In this document: positions 15,863 through 23,980 of the stretch, piece by piece
Layout: each line of letters begins with the position of its first letter
Position numbering within the stretch: position 1 is the stretch's first letter
Assembly (NCBI GenBank): GCA_017510065.1
Contig: JAFWOB010000024.1
Span: forward strand, 1 to 61,148
Source of the DNA: Parasporobacterium sp.
Lineage (GTDB): Bacteria > Bacillota > Clostridia > Lachnospirales > Lachnospiraceae
Length of the DNA: 61,148 bases
Reading direction: 5' to 3'
Translations under genes and position numbers: made by a program
Notes under the pieces: generated by a model
What the model was told of the DNA's origin: nothing
The model's input: only the letters and a program-made list of their open reading frames with translations
Database searches by the model: none

Positions 15863-18382
15863 TCAGACTGTGTGCTCTGTACGTTTGATGATCTCATTCT
15901 GAAGTGATGTCGGAAGATCCACAAAGTATGCACTGTATCCGCCGACACGAACCATCAGGTTCTTCCATTTTGCCGGATCCTTCTGGGCTTCTTTCAGTTC
16001 CTTGGAATCCGTGATGTTGAACTGGATATGCCAGCCGCCCCTTTCAAAGAAGACTCTCACCATGGCAAGGATCAGTTTCAGCTTCTCCGGGTTGTCGAAC
16101 AGGTTGCTTGCGAACTTCATGTTGTGGGTGTTGCCGAAGGTTTCCCAGGAAATGTTGTCGCAGGTGGAGGAGTTGATCAGGGCTGTCGGTCCGTTCACGT
16201 CCATACCCGGCATTGCAGAGGTTCCTGCATCGTTGACAGATTCTCCGCGGGACCGTCCGTTGGGAAGCGCACCTACATGCATGCCGTGAAGGATATGTCC
16301 GGAAGCGGCGCCTTTGAACGGGATCGGCTTCTCACCGGTGAACGGGTCAGGCCTGCTTTCGATGATCCTCTGGGTATCGAAGATCAGTTTCTTGAAGATG
16401 TCATCCACATATTCATCATCGTTTCCGTATTTCGGAGCCTTCAGGCACATCTGGTGAATATCCTCGTATCCTTCCCAGTTGGCTCTCATGGCGGTGATCA
16501 ACTGCTCCAGCGTGATTTTCTTCTGGTCGTAAACCAGATACTTGACTGCGGCAAGACAGTCGGCAACATCTGTGGTGCCTCTGTCACCTACCCAGCCGGT
16601 GAACGCATTGGGGTATTTGCAGCCGCCCCTGGTCGGGCATTTGCCGATGGGGATCGTATATTTGTACAGGTAAGCGGATCCGAGGCCGGACTGGAAGTTA
16701 TGCTCCCTGTCCACTTTCCAGCGGATCGCATAGTCATCATGAAGAGCTTTCGCGACAAAGTCTTCCTGTTTCAGGAATGCATCGTACAGTTTCTCATAGG
16801 TATCGAAGGTCTTCGGATCTCCCGAATGGATGCCAACCTGCACATCTCTTAACGGATCATAGCCGTCATAGAACGTCAGCTCCAGAACCTTAGCCTGATT
16901 GATGTGCATGGAACCGCCGGTATGCTCGGAGCAGTCCAGATGATAACCCAGGCATCCGCTGGCCGCCCAGTTGTAGGCATCTTCCTTCGCAACACCGCGG
17001 GCGATATAACGTTCCGCACCCATTTCATCATTCAGGAACGCCGGAATGCCGCCCTGCATGTCCTTATTGCATTCCAGGGCATACAGCAGGAAATCGTCTT
17101 CCATCACCTTGTTGTACCGGATATAAACGGCTGGCTCGGAAAGATGGATCTGTCTCATGACTTCCAGGATGATCCAGGACATTTCATTGGTCTCATCATG
17201 TCCGTTTCCGTCTGTACCGCAGATAGTGATATTGGGAAGGTTGGTTCCCGGTGCGATACGGGTCGCTGCAGGCTGTACCTGAAGGATCTCGCCTTCACGG
17301 GTCTTCAGCCAGAAGCATCCCAGCAGTTCCGCCGCATCCTGTCTGGTGAGCTTTCCTGCCTCCACGTCTGGCTTGTAATATTTGTAAAGGATCCTGTCCA
17401 GACGGCCGACACTGTTTTCCGGTCTCTGCGGCTGTTCCTTACGGACTGCCAGGTGCAGGAATCTGGTGGCCTGTACTGCCTCCCAGTAATCTCTCGGCTG
17501 ATGCTCCGGTACCCAGGAACATACGTCGGCGATCTTTTCCAGTTCTTTCTTCCGGACTTCATTGGTCTCAAGCGCGGCCAGTCTCTTAGCCTCTTCCGAA
17601 TAACGGTTGGCCCATTTGACAATGGCTTCGCAGGAAATGATGATTGCCTGGATCAGATTGTATTTGCCATAGGCATCTGTTCCTTCTTTTGTGAAGTCGA
17701 TGCCTTCTGCTTTCATTTTCTCGATCTCGTCGTAAGCCATCTTGATGATGGCGCCGAGTCCTGCGTCCACCACATCCTCATGAACGGCAAGAACGCCGCC
17801 CCAGGCGCCGACATCCGCGAAGAGTCCGCGTTCCGGATTCTTTCTGAGATACGGTCCTTCCAGGACACAGGAAGCATCGTTCATTAATTCGAAATGCTGG
17901 TCGCCCAGTTCTTTCCGAAGGGCGTCATTGATATAGTCGGGCGGCAGATGGTTGACCCAGTATTCGGTCTCTTCCGCCAGAGCCTTCATATCGTCTTCGT
18001 CGATCGTGGCTGCCACCTGGTCGCTCATGTTTCTGGCAAAACGGCCGTCCTTGAGCATCTTCTGGATCTCAAAGGGACGGAAGGAGGTCATCAGTTCCAC
18101 ACCTTTCACGTTCTTGGTCAGAGAGCCGACGATGAGCTCGTCTTCAAAGATCGTGACCTGGCCTTTTAACAGCTTGTTGGCAAATCCTTTTGCCCAACGG
18201 ATATCCACAGGTTCCCCTTCAGTCGCTTTCCAGGATTCTGTAAACAGGATCGATCCCTCCGGACAGATCTTGGCATTTTCATTTTCCCAGATAGCTCTTC
18301 TCTTTGCCACACGCGGGGTCATGACATTTAATTTTCTCATTTCGGCAGCACTCAGTTCCCTGCCTAAAACGCCTTTTGACAT
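15863..18382 (-). CDS. Glycyl radical enzyme of the PFL-like family, system 2 (motif GCLG)
   Basis: An 839-residue glycyl radical enzyme. The radical Gly is about residue 815 in MVRVGGYSAYFVDL; the residue before it is Gly rather than the Ala found in the other two. The thiyl Cys should be Cys477 in NWAASGCLGYHLD. The position of the catalytic Glu in GCVE eliminases is Gly479, so there is no acid-base residue at this site, and a water-removing mechanism like that of glycerol dehydratase is unlikely. The N-terminal PFL region has WKATEGEP and DELIVGS. AGGAGG precedes the ATG. The unit continues with activase, UroD-like 2 and CoA-transferase. Decarboxylation or C-C bond chemistry are open alternatives. 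Confidence 0.92.
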   Translation of the reverse strand: MSKGVLGRELSAAEMRKLNVMTPRVAKRRAIWENENAKICPEGSILFTESWKATEGEPVDIRWAKGFANKLLKGQVTIFEDELIVGSLTKNVKGVELMTSFRPFEIQKMLKDGRFARNMSDQVAATIDEDDMKALAEETEYWVNHLPPDYINDALRKELGDQHFELMNDASCVLEGPYLRKNPERGLFADVGAWGGVLAVHEDVVDAGLGAIIKMAYDEIEKMKAEGIDFTKEGTDAYGKYNLIQAIIISCEAIVKWANRYSEEAKRLAALETNEVRKKELEKIADVCSWVPEHQPRDYWEAVQATRFLHLAVRKEQPQRPENSVGRLDRILYKYYKPDVEAGKLTRQDAAELLGCFWLKTREGEILQVQPAATRIAPGTNLPNITICGTDGNGHDETNEMSWIILEVMRQIHLSEPAVYIRYNKVMEDDFLLYALECNKDMQGGIPAFLNDEMGAERYIARGVAKEDAYNWAASGCLGYHLDCSEHTGGSMHINQAKVLELTFYDGYDPLRDVQVGIHSGDPKTFDTYEKLYDAFLKQEDFVAKALHDDYAIRWKVDREHNFQSGLGSAYLYKYTIPIGKCPTRGGCKYPNAFTGWVGDRGTTDVADCLAAVKYLVYDQKKITLEQLITAMRANWEGYEDIHQMCLKAPKYGNDDEYVDDIFKKLIFDTQRIIESRPDPFTGEKPIPFKGAASGHILHGMHVGALPNGRSRGESVNDAGTSAMPGMDVNGPTALINSSTCDNISWETFGNTHNMKFASNLFDNPEKLKLILAMVRVFFERGGWHIQFNITDSKELKEAQKDPAKWKNLMVRVGGYSAYFVDLPTSLQNEIIKRTEHTV

Positions 18383-18442
18383 ATATATTCCTCCTTTTGA
18401 AAAAAGTCGATCTTTCCCTATTTTCCTATTAAAATGCTATCA

Positions 18443-18457
18443 TTTCCCACGTGGAAA
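18443..18457. promoter_or_regulatory. Dyad TTTCCCACGTGGAAA upstream of GRE2
   Basis: A near-perfect 15-base inverted repeat centred on CACGTG lies 60-75 bases upstream of the GRE2 start codon, in the 145-base gap between GRE2 and the LysR-type gene. It is a good candidate regulator site. I found no convincing -35/-10 pair beside it. Confidence 0.45.
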
Positions 18458-18527
18458 GTGAAATGCCCTTTTACTTGATTTGAACACTTATTGATTCCGA
18501 TTCCGAATAAATAGACGGATCCGTTTT

Positions 18528-19463
18528 TCAGCTGCGGGATTCCTCCCTGTTTTTTTCTTCCACTACTTCTTTGATCACATCTACCATTTTCTGGATTGCC
18601 TGGGAATTCAGTCGTTTTTCCTTTTTCCAGAAAAAGACCAGGGATGCTTCCAGTACATCATCCTTCTGACAGTCAACCTCTATGTCCAGAAATGTAATAT
18701 TGTCCGGTACATTCACCAGGTTATGATGAGAAAAGAGCATGATCCCCTGCCTTGCGCTCACCATCATCAGGGAAAGATGTATACTGGAGGCTTTGCCGGA
18801 GATCTTCGGATAGAAATAGTTCCGGTCACAGATCTGATACAATCTGTTGAGCAGGTTCCGCGGAGCTTTGGAATTCAAGATAAATTTCTCATTTTTCAGA
18901 TCCGCGATCTGAACGGATTTCTTTTTCTCCAGCGGATGTCCTTTCCAGACCGCTACCTTCAGTGAGTCTTTGTCAAATATACAATACTCATATGCATTGG
19001 ATTCGGGAAGCTGCGGAAGAGGCAGTATGGCAATATCAATCTGCTCCTCATCCATCAGACGAACCAGCTGATCATCCTCATGCTGAACGATGTTGATGGG
19101 AATCTGGGGATTATCTGTCGCAAAACGATCCAGGATCTCGGTCGTATAATGAGTTTCCATCAATCCGCCTATCCCCAGGACAACTCCTCTGCTTACCTCA
19201 TCCAATGCATACCGGGGATATTCTGCCAGCAGATTTTCACATCCGATCAGAAACATACGGCACAGTTTCTGATAACTTTCTCCTGCAGGAGTCAGCCGGA
19301 CTTTCCGGGTAGTCCTTTCAAACAGTTTGACGCCCAGCTGTTTTTCCATTTTGGAAATCTGCCGGCTGATCGCTGGCTGGGCGATGTGAAGATGCTCTGC
19401 CGCCTCCGTAAAATTCAGGCATTCTGCCACAACCATAAAATTGTTTAATTCATCAGAAATCAT
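18528..19463 (-). CDS. LysR-type transcriptional regulator 1
   Basis: A 311-residue LysR regulator. The N-terminal winged helix-turn-helix is typical: LNNFMVVAECLNFTEAAEHL, then HIAQPAISRQISKMEKQLG and LFERTTRKVRLTPAG. The effector domain spans about residues 90-300. It sits 35 bases after the ferredoxin gene and may be cotranscribed with the flavoprotein/ferredoxin pair, or expressed separately. Being directly upstream of GRE2 in the same orientation, with the dyad at 18443 between, it is a candidate activator of the GRE2 unit. Confidence 0.93.
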   Translation of the reverse strand: MISDELNNFMVVAECLNFTEAAEHLHIAQPAISRQISKMEKQLGVKLFERTTRKVRLTPAGESYQKLCRMFLIGCENLLAEYPRYALDEVSRGVVLGIGGLMETHYTTEILDRFATDNPQIPINIVQHEDDQLVRLMDEEQIDIAILPLPQLPESNAYEYCIFDKDSLKVAVWKGHPLEKKKSVQIADLKNEKFILNSKAPRNLLNRLYQICDRNYFYPKISGKASSIHLSLMMVSARQGIMLFSHHNLVNVPDNITFLDIEVDCQKDDVLEASLVFFWKKEKRLNSQAIQKMVDVIKEVVEEKNREESRS

Positions 19464-19498
19464 ATCAGGCCCCCATTTTGAAAAAGTGCAGCTCCGCC

Positions 19499-19795
19499 CT
19501 ATTTCAGCGTGTGGATCTCACCGGAAGCCTTGGTTCGCCAACGGGGCTTAAGAGACAGCGGATAGTTGAGTTTGATCGCACCGGGCGTCGGACAGTCTGT
19601 CATACAGCAGCCACAGTACCAGCACTCCTCAGGATGCAGAATGATCGGCGGCTCACCTTCCTTAGGGTTCGGAATGAAAACATCGATCTGGCAGATCTCA
19701 ACACAGGTATTGCAGCCGGTGCATTTCGACGGGTCGATGATCACCGGTGCATTCGGTGTCTGTACGTTGGGAATTGCGTATATCATCTCAGCCAT
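19499..19795 (-). CDS. Ferredoxin-type protein with two [4Fe-4S] clusters (AprB-like)
   Basis: A 98-residue electron carrier. Two cluster motifs are visible: C25-x2-C28-x2-C31-x3-C35 (CTGCNTCVEIC) and C58-x2-C61-x2-C64-x3-C68 (CWYCGCCMTDC), the latter followed by PTPGAIKLNYPL, as in the beta subunit of adenylylsulfate reductase and its relatives. The true start is the ATG at 19795 with AGGAGG upstream, giving an eight-base overlap with the flavoprotein gene. The overlap and the pairing indicate a two-subunit flavin/iron-sulfur oxidoreductase. No sulfate-activation genes are seen, so sulfate reduction is not implied. Confidence 0.9.
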   Translation of the reverse strand: MAEMIYAIPNVQTPNAPVIIDPSKCTGCNTCVEICQIDVFIPNPKEGEPPIILHPEECWYCGCCMTDCPTPGAIKLNYPLSLKPRWRTKASGEIHTLK

Positions 19796-21776
19796 TGTCC
19801 TTTCCTCCTGTTTCAGTTTCAGGTTTATAAACGCCGGCATAATCCGGGTTGTGCTTCTCATACTCCTCCTTCATGTTGCCCCAGAAACGGATGGGCAGGC
19901 GCTCAAACTTCGTCTCGCCATCCTCCTGATGGAGCAGCAGGTAGTTCTTAAGCTCCTCCGGATCAGAGTCCGGGTAGTCCAGACGCTTTACATTCAGCTC
20001 ACGGGCAGTGAGACGGCGCTCCTTCATCGCCTGAATGGCAATCTTTGCGTGCTCGATCAGGCTGAGGTCTTCCAAAGAGCGCATCAGCTTATGCGGGTCA
20101 GGTGCATAAAGCTGCGGTACGGCGTATTCCTCGATCTGGCGGATCTCCTCCAGAGCGAGATCGAAAAGACGCTCGCTGCGGTAGCCGCCTACGTAATACT
20201 GCATAACACGGTTGAGGGCAAAATGAAGTTCCTTCCAATCGATGCCGGAACTGCGTCTGGCCGGAGCCAGTACGCGTTCTTTTTCCCTGTCGATCTGCTC
20301 ACGGCAGAGAGCAGGCGTTTTCATGTTCTTAACATAGGCTGCTGCCTTTCGTCCTGCGTAGCGGCCGGAAGATGCGCACAGGGCATGAGCCGTATGGTCG
20401 CAGGCGAAGAACATGGAAGTTCCGGCGGCAAACAGGCCTTCTACCGTGGTTTTCAGATCCCAGTCAATGAGAATGCCGCTGCCCCGTCCGTTCCGGAATT
20501 GCTCGGAAGGCTGCAGCTCCATGTAAGTATAGTTCAAAATCTGATCCCTGCTTGTATCGAAACCACATTGGGTCATAGTTTTTACCACAGGTTTTCCACA
20601 GGTTTCCTCCGAAAGCGTCAGGTTCCAGGTGGCATTGGCTTCTTCTTTTTTCATACCGGCAAAATCGGCGTAGAGCGGAAGCTGGTATTCCCCTGACTCG
20701 ATCCCTTCCCGGATCTTCTGAACGACATCTCTGTTGGCAGGAAACAGCGCGCCTCCGTCTTCCCACCCCTGTGGCGGAGCAGGCAGAACTTTGTTGTCGG
20801 CATCCACAAGATGTACATTCTCATAACAGGCATCTCCACCGCCGGTATACCACTTATGGCCGAGACCGGCTCCGTCGGTGGTGGGGCTGCTTCCTTCCAT
20901 CATGGTAAGGGCTGCTCCTGCACGCCATGCAAGGTCCAGGCCGGCACTGCTCATGTTGCGGGAACTGAAGGACAGACCGCCATGCTCCGTATCCATCATC
21001 CACAGCGTATCGCTGGGGGCGCCGGCAGACAGGATGACCGCCTTGGCCTTAACGATCAGAAATTCACCGGTACGGGTATTGATGCCAGTCGCACCTACAG
21101 CTCGGCCGCCCTGTTTTCCGTTTTCATTCAGGATACAGGTAGCCATAAATCTCTCGTACATCTCCACACCGAGACGCTCACACTCCTTCTTAAGAGCGGG
21201 CTTGAACGTGCTACCCCAGACATGAAGTACCGTGTTGTTGCGCTCTTCCGGAGGGTTGAAACCGGGTTCCTGCCAGTCTTTGCGGGCAACGATGCTGTTA
21301 TTGGCAGAATAACGGGAGCATATCATAAACTTCGTGTCATTTTGTCTTCCCTCAACGCCGATATACGCATCCTCTGTATCGCGGATCTTGCCTCCCATCT
21401 GCTCCATCTCCAACAGGGTATCATAGTTTTCCCTGCATTCGATCTCGATGGCTATGCCGTTGGAGTAGTTTCCCAAAGCATTCATTTCCCGGATAGCCCA
21501 TTCATCAGGGTCTACACGGGAGTGCGGATTATTGGGGACGTTGCACCAATGGGCGCAACCGGGTCCGCCGGCGCCGCTGCGCCGGATGTCAGCTTTTTCC
21601 ATGATGACCACTTTCGCACCTGCTCTGGCGGCGCTGATCGCAGCCCAGCAGCCTGCAATGCCGCCGCCTAATATCAATATGTCAGTCTCGACTTCTGTTT
21701 CTTCCCCATAACGAATCGGGTAAGGCCACTCCGGCAGCCTTCCTTCCTCTTTCAGGTATTCCTGCCATGTTCCCAT
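19788..21776 (-). CDS. FAD-dependent oxidoreductase, fumarate reductase/AprA superfamily
   Basis: A 662-residue flavoprotein. Near residues 33-45 it has the FAD dinucleotide-binding motif DILILGGGIAGCWAA, then MEKADIRRSGAGGPGCAHW, as in AprA-like members of the succinate dehydrogenase/fumarate reductase flavoprotein family. A second FAD-contact region near the C-terminal third reads GLFAAGTSMFFACDHTAHA. The ATG at 21776 has AAAGGAG seven bases upstream; an in-frame start at 21887 would run through a terminator. It overlaps the ferredoxin gene and should form a complex with it. Likely role: reduction of an unsaturated acid or similar acceptor, or the reverse. Substrate unknown. Confidence 0.88.
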   Translation of the reverse strand: MGTWQEYLKEEGRLPEWPYPIRYGEETEVETDILILGGGIAGCWAAISAARAGAKVVIMEKADIRRSGAGGPGCAHWCNVPNNPHSRVDPDEWAIREMNALGNYSNGIAIEIECRENYDTLLEMEQMGGKIRDTEDAYIGVEGRQNDTKFMICSRYSANNSIVARKDWQEPGFNPPEERNNTVLHVWGSTFKPALKKECERLGVEMYERFMATCILNENGKQGGRAVGATGINTRTGEFLIVKAKAVILSAGAPSDTLWMMDTEHGGLSFSSRNMSSAGLDLAWRAGAALTMMEGSSPTTDGAGLGHKWYTGGGDACYENVHLVDADNKVLPAPPQGWEDGGALFPANRDVVQKIREGIESGEYQLPLYADFAGMKKEEANATWNLTLSEETCGKPVVKTMTQCGFDTSRDQILNYTYMELQPSEQFRNGRGSGILIDWDLKTTVEGLFAAGTSMFFACDHTAHALCASSGRYAGRKAAAYVKNMKTPALCREQIDREKERVLAPARRSSGIDWKELHFALNRVMQYYVGGYRSERLFDLALEEIRQIEEYAVPQLYAPDPHKLMRSLEDLSLIEHAKIAIQAMKERRLTARELNVKRLDYPDSDPEELKNYLLLHQEDGETKFERLPIRFWGNMKEEYEKHNPDYAGVYKPETETGGKDNG

Positions 21777-21848
21777 CGCAATACTCCTTTGATCGTTTGA
21801 TGATTCATTGCTTAAACGTTTCAAAAAGAAAGACTGTTTGATAAAACA

Positions 21849-21879
21849 GGGGCTCAAAGAGCGAACGTTCTCTGGCCCC
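21849..21879 (-). terminator. Terminator of the ABC importer operon
   Basis: On the minus strand GGGGCCAGAGA and TCTTTGAGCCCC pair imperfectly around a short loop and are followed by TGTTTTAT. It lies 36 bases after the zinc-ribbon gene and ends the long minus-strand operon before the flavoprotein gene. Confidence 0.65.
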
Positions 21880-21915
21880 AGTTTCAAAACAACCTTATCT
21901 GATTAAAATGCTGCT

Positions 21916-22350
21916 CTACCTTGTCTGAACCGTGCAGGTCAGATCCGGCTTTTTGTTCGTATACAGATGGATCTCCACCACATAATCATAGCCGGGTTCC
22001 ACATGGAAGACTTCATACACTTCATCGTTGATATAGCAGAACAGTGTCATCGGTCCTTCACAGGGAATCTCTTCGGTGGTTCCCTTTTTGACCTGCGCCA
22101 TGACCCTTCCTTCTGACAGAACTCTCAGGACCTTGTGCACATCATCCGCACACCGGTAGGTCACGGTCAGTTTGCCGCTGTTTCTTCTTTCCAGCGCTGC
22201 CTGCTCTTTCTGTTCCTGCAGCTTGAGGTTCTGTTTTTCTTCCTCTGCCTTTTTCATATATTCCGCAACCGGAAATCCGCAATGAGGACATGCAGCAGCC
22301 AGGGAAGAAACTCTCTCCGCCCCGCATTCGGGACAATTCATCAGTGACAT
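21916..22350 (-). CDS. Zinc-ribbon domain protein, unknown function
   Basis: A 144-residue protein. The first 27 residues form a zinc ribbon with two CxxC pairs (MNCPECGAE and CPHCGFP). A charged coiled-coil-like helix rich in Glu, Lys and Gln follows at about residues 30-55, then a beta-rich C-terminal domain (LTVTYRCADDVHKVLRVLSEG) that I cannot assign. It is the last gene of the importer operon, 17 bases after solute-binding protein 2. Such architecture is common in small cytoplasmic proteins of Clostridia with no known role; a link to transport is only positional. Confidence 0.75.
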   Translation of the reverse strand: MSLMNCPECGAERVSSLAAACPHCGFPVAEYMKKAEEEKQNLKLQEQKEQAALERRNSGKLTVTYRCADDVHKVLRVLSEGRVMAQVKKGTTEEIPCEGPMTLFCYINDEVYEVFHVEPGYDYVVEIHLYTNKKPDLTCTVQTR

Positions 22351-22367
22351 TTATGATTACCTCCTGT

Positions 22368-23909
22368 TTATTCACAAAGCCGTCCGTACATGGTATGCAT
22401 TCCGCAGTAATCAAGGAATACATTCGGATCAATGGTATCTTTGGCTCCGTAAAGAGATGTGGTCTCCACCAGCGGAAGGATCGCGAAATTCTCTTTGTTC
22501 CACTCCATGAGACGTGCATAGGCTTCTTTGCCTTCCTCTATATTAGTCGAACCCATTACGATGTCAAGGTCCGCATAGATGGCAGGATCGTCAACCGCGG
22601 AATAGTTTTCCTGGATGATATTCAGTCTTCCGTCCAGGGAAGAAACAGTTGAGCGGATCTGGGATCCGAAACGGGACATCAGGAAGATATCGTATTCCAT
22701 ATGGGTATTTCTCTGGATCCACTGCGGCACATCCAGGAGGCTGAGCTCCAGGGTGACACCCACCTGTGCCAGCTGGTTCTGAAGGATCTCGCAGATCTTC
22801 GAATCCACTTGCAGGGAAAGGACATCCAGAGTCAACCCTTCCGCATATCCTGCTTCTGCCAGCAATGCTTTGGAAGCTTCCGGATCATAGTAAGAGCCTA
22901 CTTCCGTATAATACGGTGAGGTGGACGGTGCGCAGGAATCCGCTGCTTTTCCATATCCGTTATAAGCGACCTGTACCAGTGCGTCTTTATTGATCGCATA
23001 GGCAATGGCTTTACGGACACGGGCATCTTTCAGTGCCGGGTTCGGTGTGAAGTTTTCATTCCCCTCTCCCGCATTGAAGAACATGGTGAATACGGAGTTG
23101 GACGGCACCTGGATCACCTGAAGTCCCGGCGTACCTTCCACATCCGCTACCATTGCAGGGCTGAGGCTGTGGATATAATCCACATCGCCGCTCTGAAGGC
23201 TCATGGTACGGGAAGACGGATCGCCGATAAAGTAAAAGATGATGGTCTTGTAGTATCCGGGCTTTCCATGGTAGTATTCATTGCGCTCTACCGTGATATG
23301 GTCGCCTTCTACCCATTCCACCAGCTTATAAGGACCTGTTCCCGCAGCTGCTGTTTTGGAGGTTGCTTCATAGCCGCCCGCAGCTTCCATCAAAGATTCA
23401 CTGTAAATAGCAAAATGCTTGTTGCCGAGGCCTGTAACGATCTCAGCAAAAGGATCATATGTTTTCAGGACGATGGTGTGATCGTCAATGATTTCGAAGT
23501 TTTCCACATCATAGTAGGTCAGAAGGTTTGCAACCGGATTGCCGCAGTCCCGTGCTTTCCTGAAGGAATACAGAACGTCATTCGCCGTGATCGCAGATCC
23601 GTCGATGGCTTTGGCGTCCGGGTTCAGATGCATAGTGACAGACTTGCTGTCTTCGGCAATCTCCCAGGAATCCGCAAGACCCGGGGTAACCGTCTGCGCA
23701 TTGCTGTCCAGATATACCAGCGTATCATATAATAAATGGGTAAACGGAGTGTTGTTGGAGGAAGAAGCATTCAACTCACATATGGTAGTCGGCTCTACCG
23801 TAACGCCGACTCTCAATGTTGCGTCTTCCTCTGCCATTGTAACGGATGCAAATCCGAAAATGGAGATGACCGCCAGAACAAGGGCGATCAGAACTGATAC
23901 TTTTTTCAT
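22368..23909 (-). CDS. ABC transporter solute-binding protein, family 5, copy 2
   Basis: A 513-residue DppA/OppA-type binding protein with a signal peptide (MKKVSVLIALVLAVISIFG, cleavage near VTMA) and no lipobox cysteine. It is strongly similar to its upstream neighbour at 23981: both share LADSWEIAEDSKS, FTHLLYDTLV and RVRKAIAYAINKDAL-type segments, so the pair arose by tandem duplication. The two may give one importer two substrate ranges. It lies downstream of permease and ATPase genes in the same operon, after a GC-rich hairpin (23948-23968). Confidence 0.93.
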   Translation of the reverse strand: MKKVSVLIALVLAVISIFGFASVTMAEEDATLRVGVTVEPTTICELNASSSNNTPFTHLLYDTLVYLDSNAQTVTPGLADSWEIAEDSKSVTMHLNPDAKAIDGSAITANDVLYSFRKARDCGNPVANLLTYYDVENFEIIDDHTIVLKTYDPFAEIVTGLGNKHFAIYSESLMEAAGGYEATSKTAAAGTGPYKLVEWVEGDHITVERNEYYHGKPGYYKTIIFYFIGDPSSRTMSLQSGDVDYIHSLSPAMVADVEGTPGLQVIQVPSNSVFTMFFNAGEGNENFTPNPALKDARVRKAIAYAINKDALVQVAYNGYGKAADSCAPSTSPYYTEVGSYYDPEASKALLAEAGYAEGLTLDVLSLQVDSKICEILQNQLAQVGVTLELSLLDVPQWIQRNTHMEYDIFLMSRFGSQIRSTVSSLDGRLNIIQENYSAVDDPAIYADLDIVMGSTNIEEGKEAYARLMEWNKENFAILPLVETTSLYGAKDTIDPNVFLDYCGMHTMYGRLCE

Positions 23910-23947
23910 GTTTTTCTCCTTTATGCAGTCAAGTCCCTTTAAAATCC

Positions 23948-23968
23948 GGGGCCGGCTGAGCCGGCCCC
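23948..23968 (-). terminator. GC-rich hairpin between the two binding-protein genes
   Basis: A perfect stem GGGGCCGGCT / AGCCGGCCCC with a one-base loop follows the stop of solute-binding protein 3. The downstream minus-strand sequence is only mildly T-rich (GGATTTTAAAG), so it is more likely an mRNA-stabilising or partial terminator than a full stop. Confidence 0.6.
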
Positions 23969-23980
23969 CAAAAGTATTAC

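Noticed and set aside
15863-18382. X-succinate synthase (fumarate addition) identity for GRE 2
   Set aside because: The small iron-sulfur subunits and hydrocarbon-pathway genes are missing; it remains only one of several possibilities.
19788-21776. Dissimilatory sulfate reduction based on the AprA/AprB-like pair
   Set aside because: No sulfate adenylyltransferase or sulfite reductase genes occur in the window, and similarity is only at the superfamily level.
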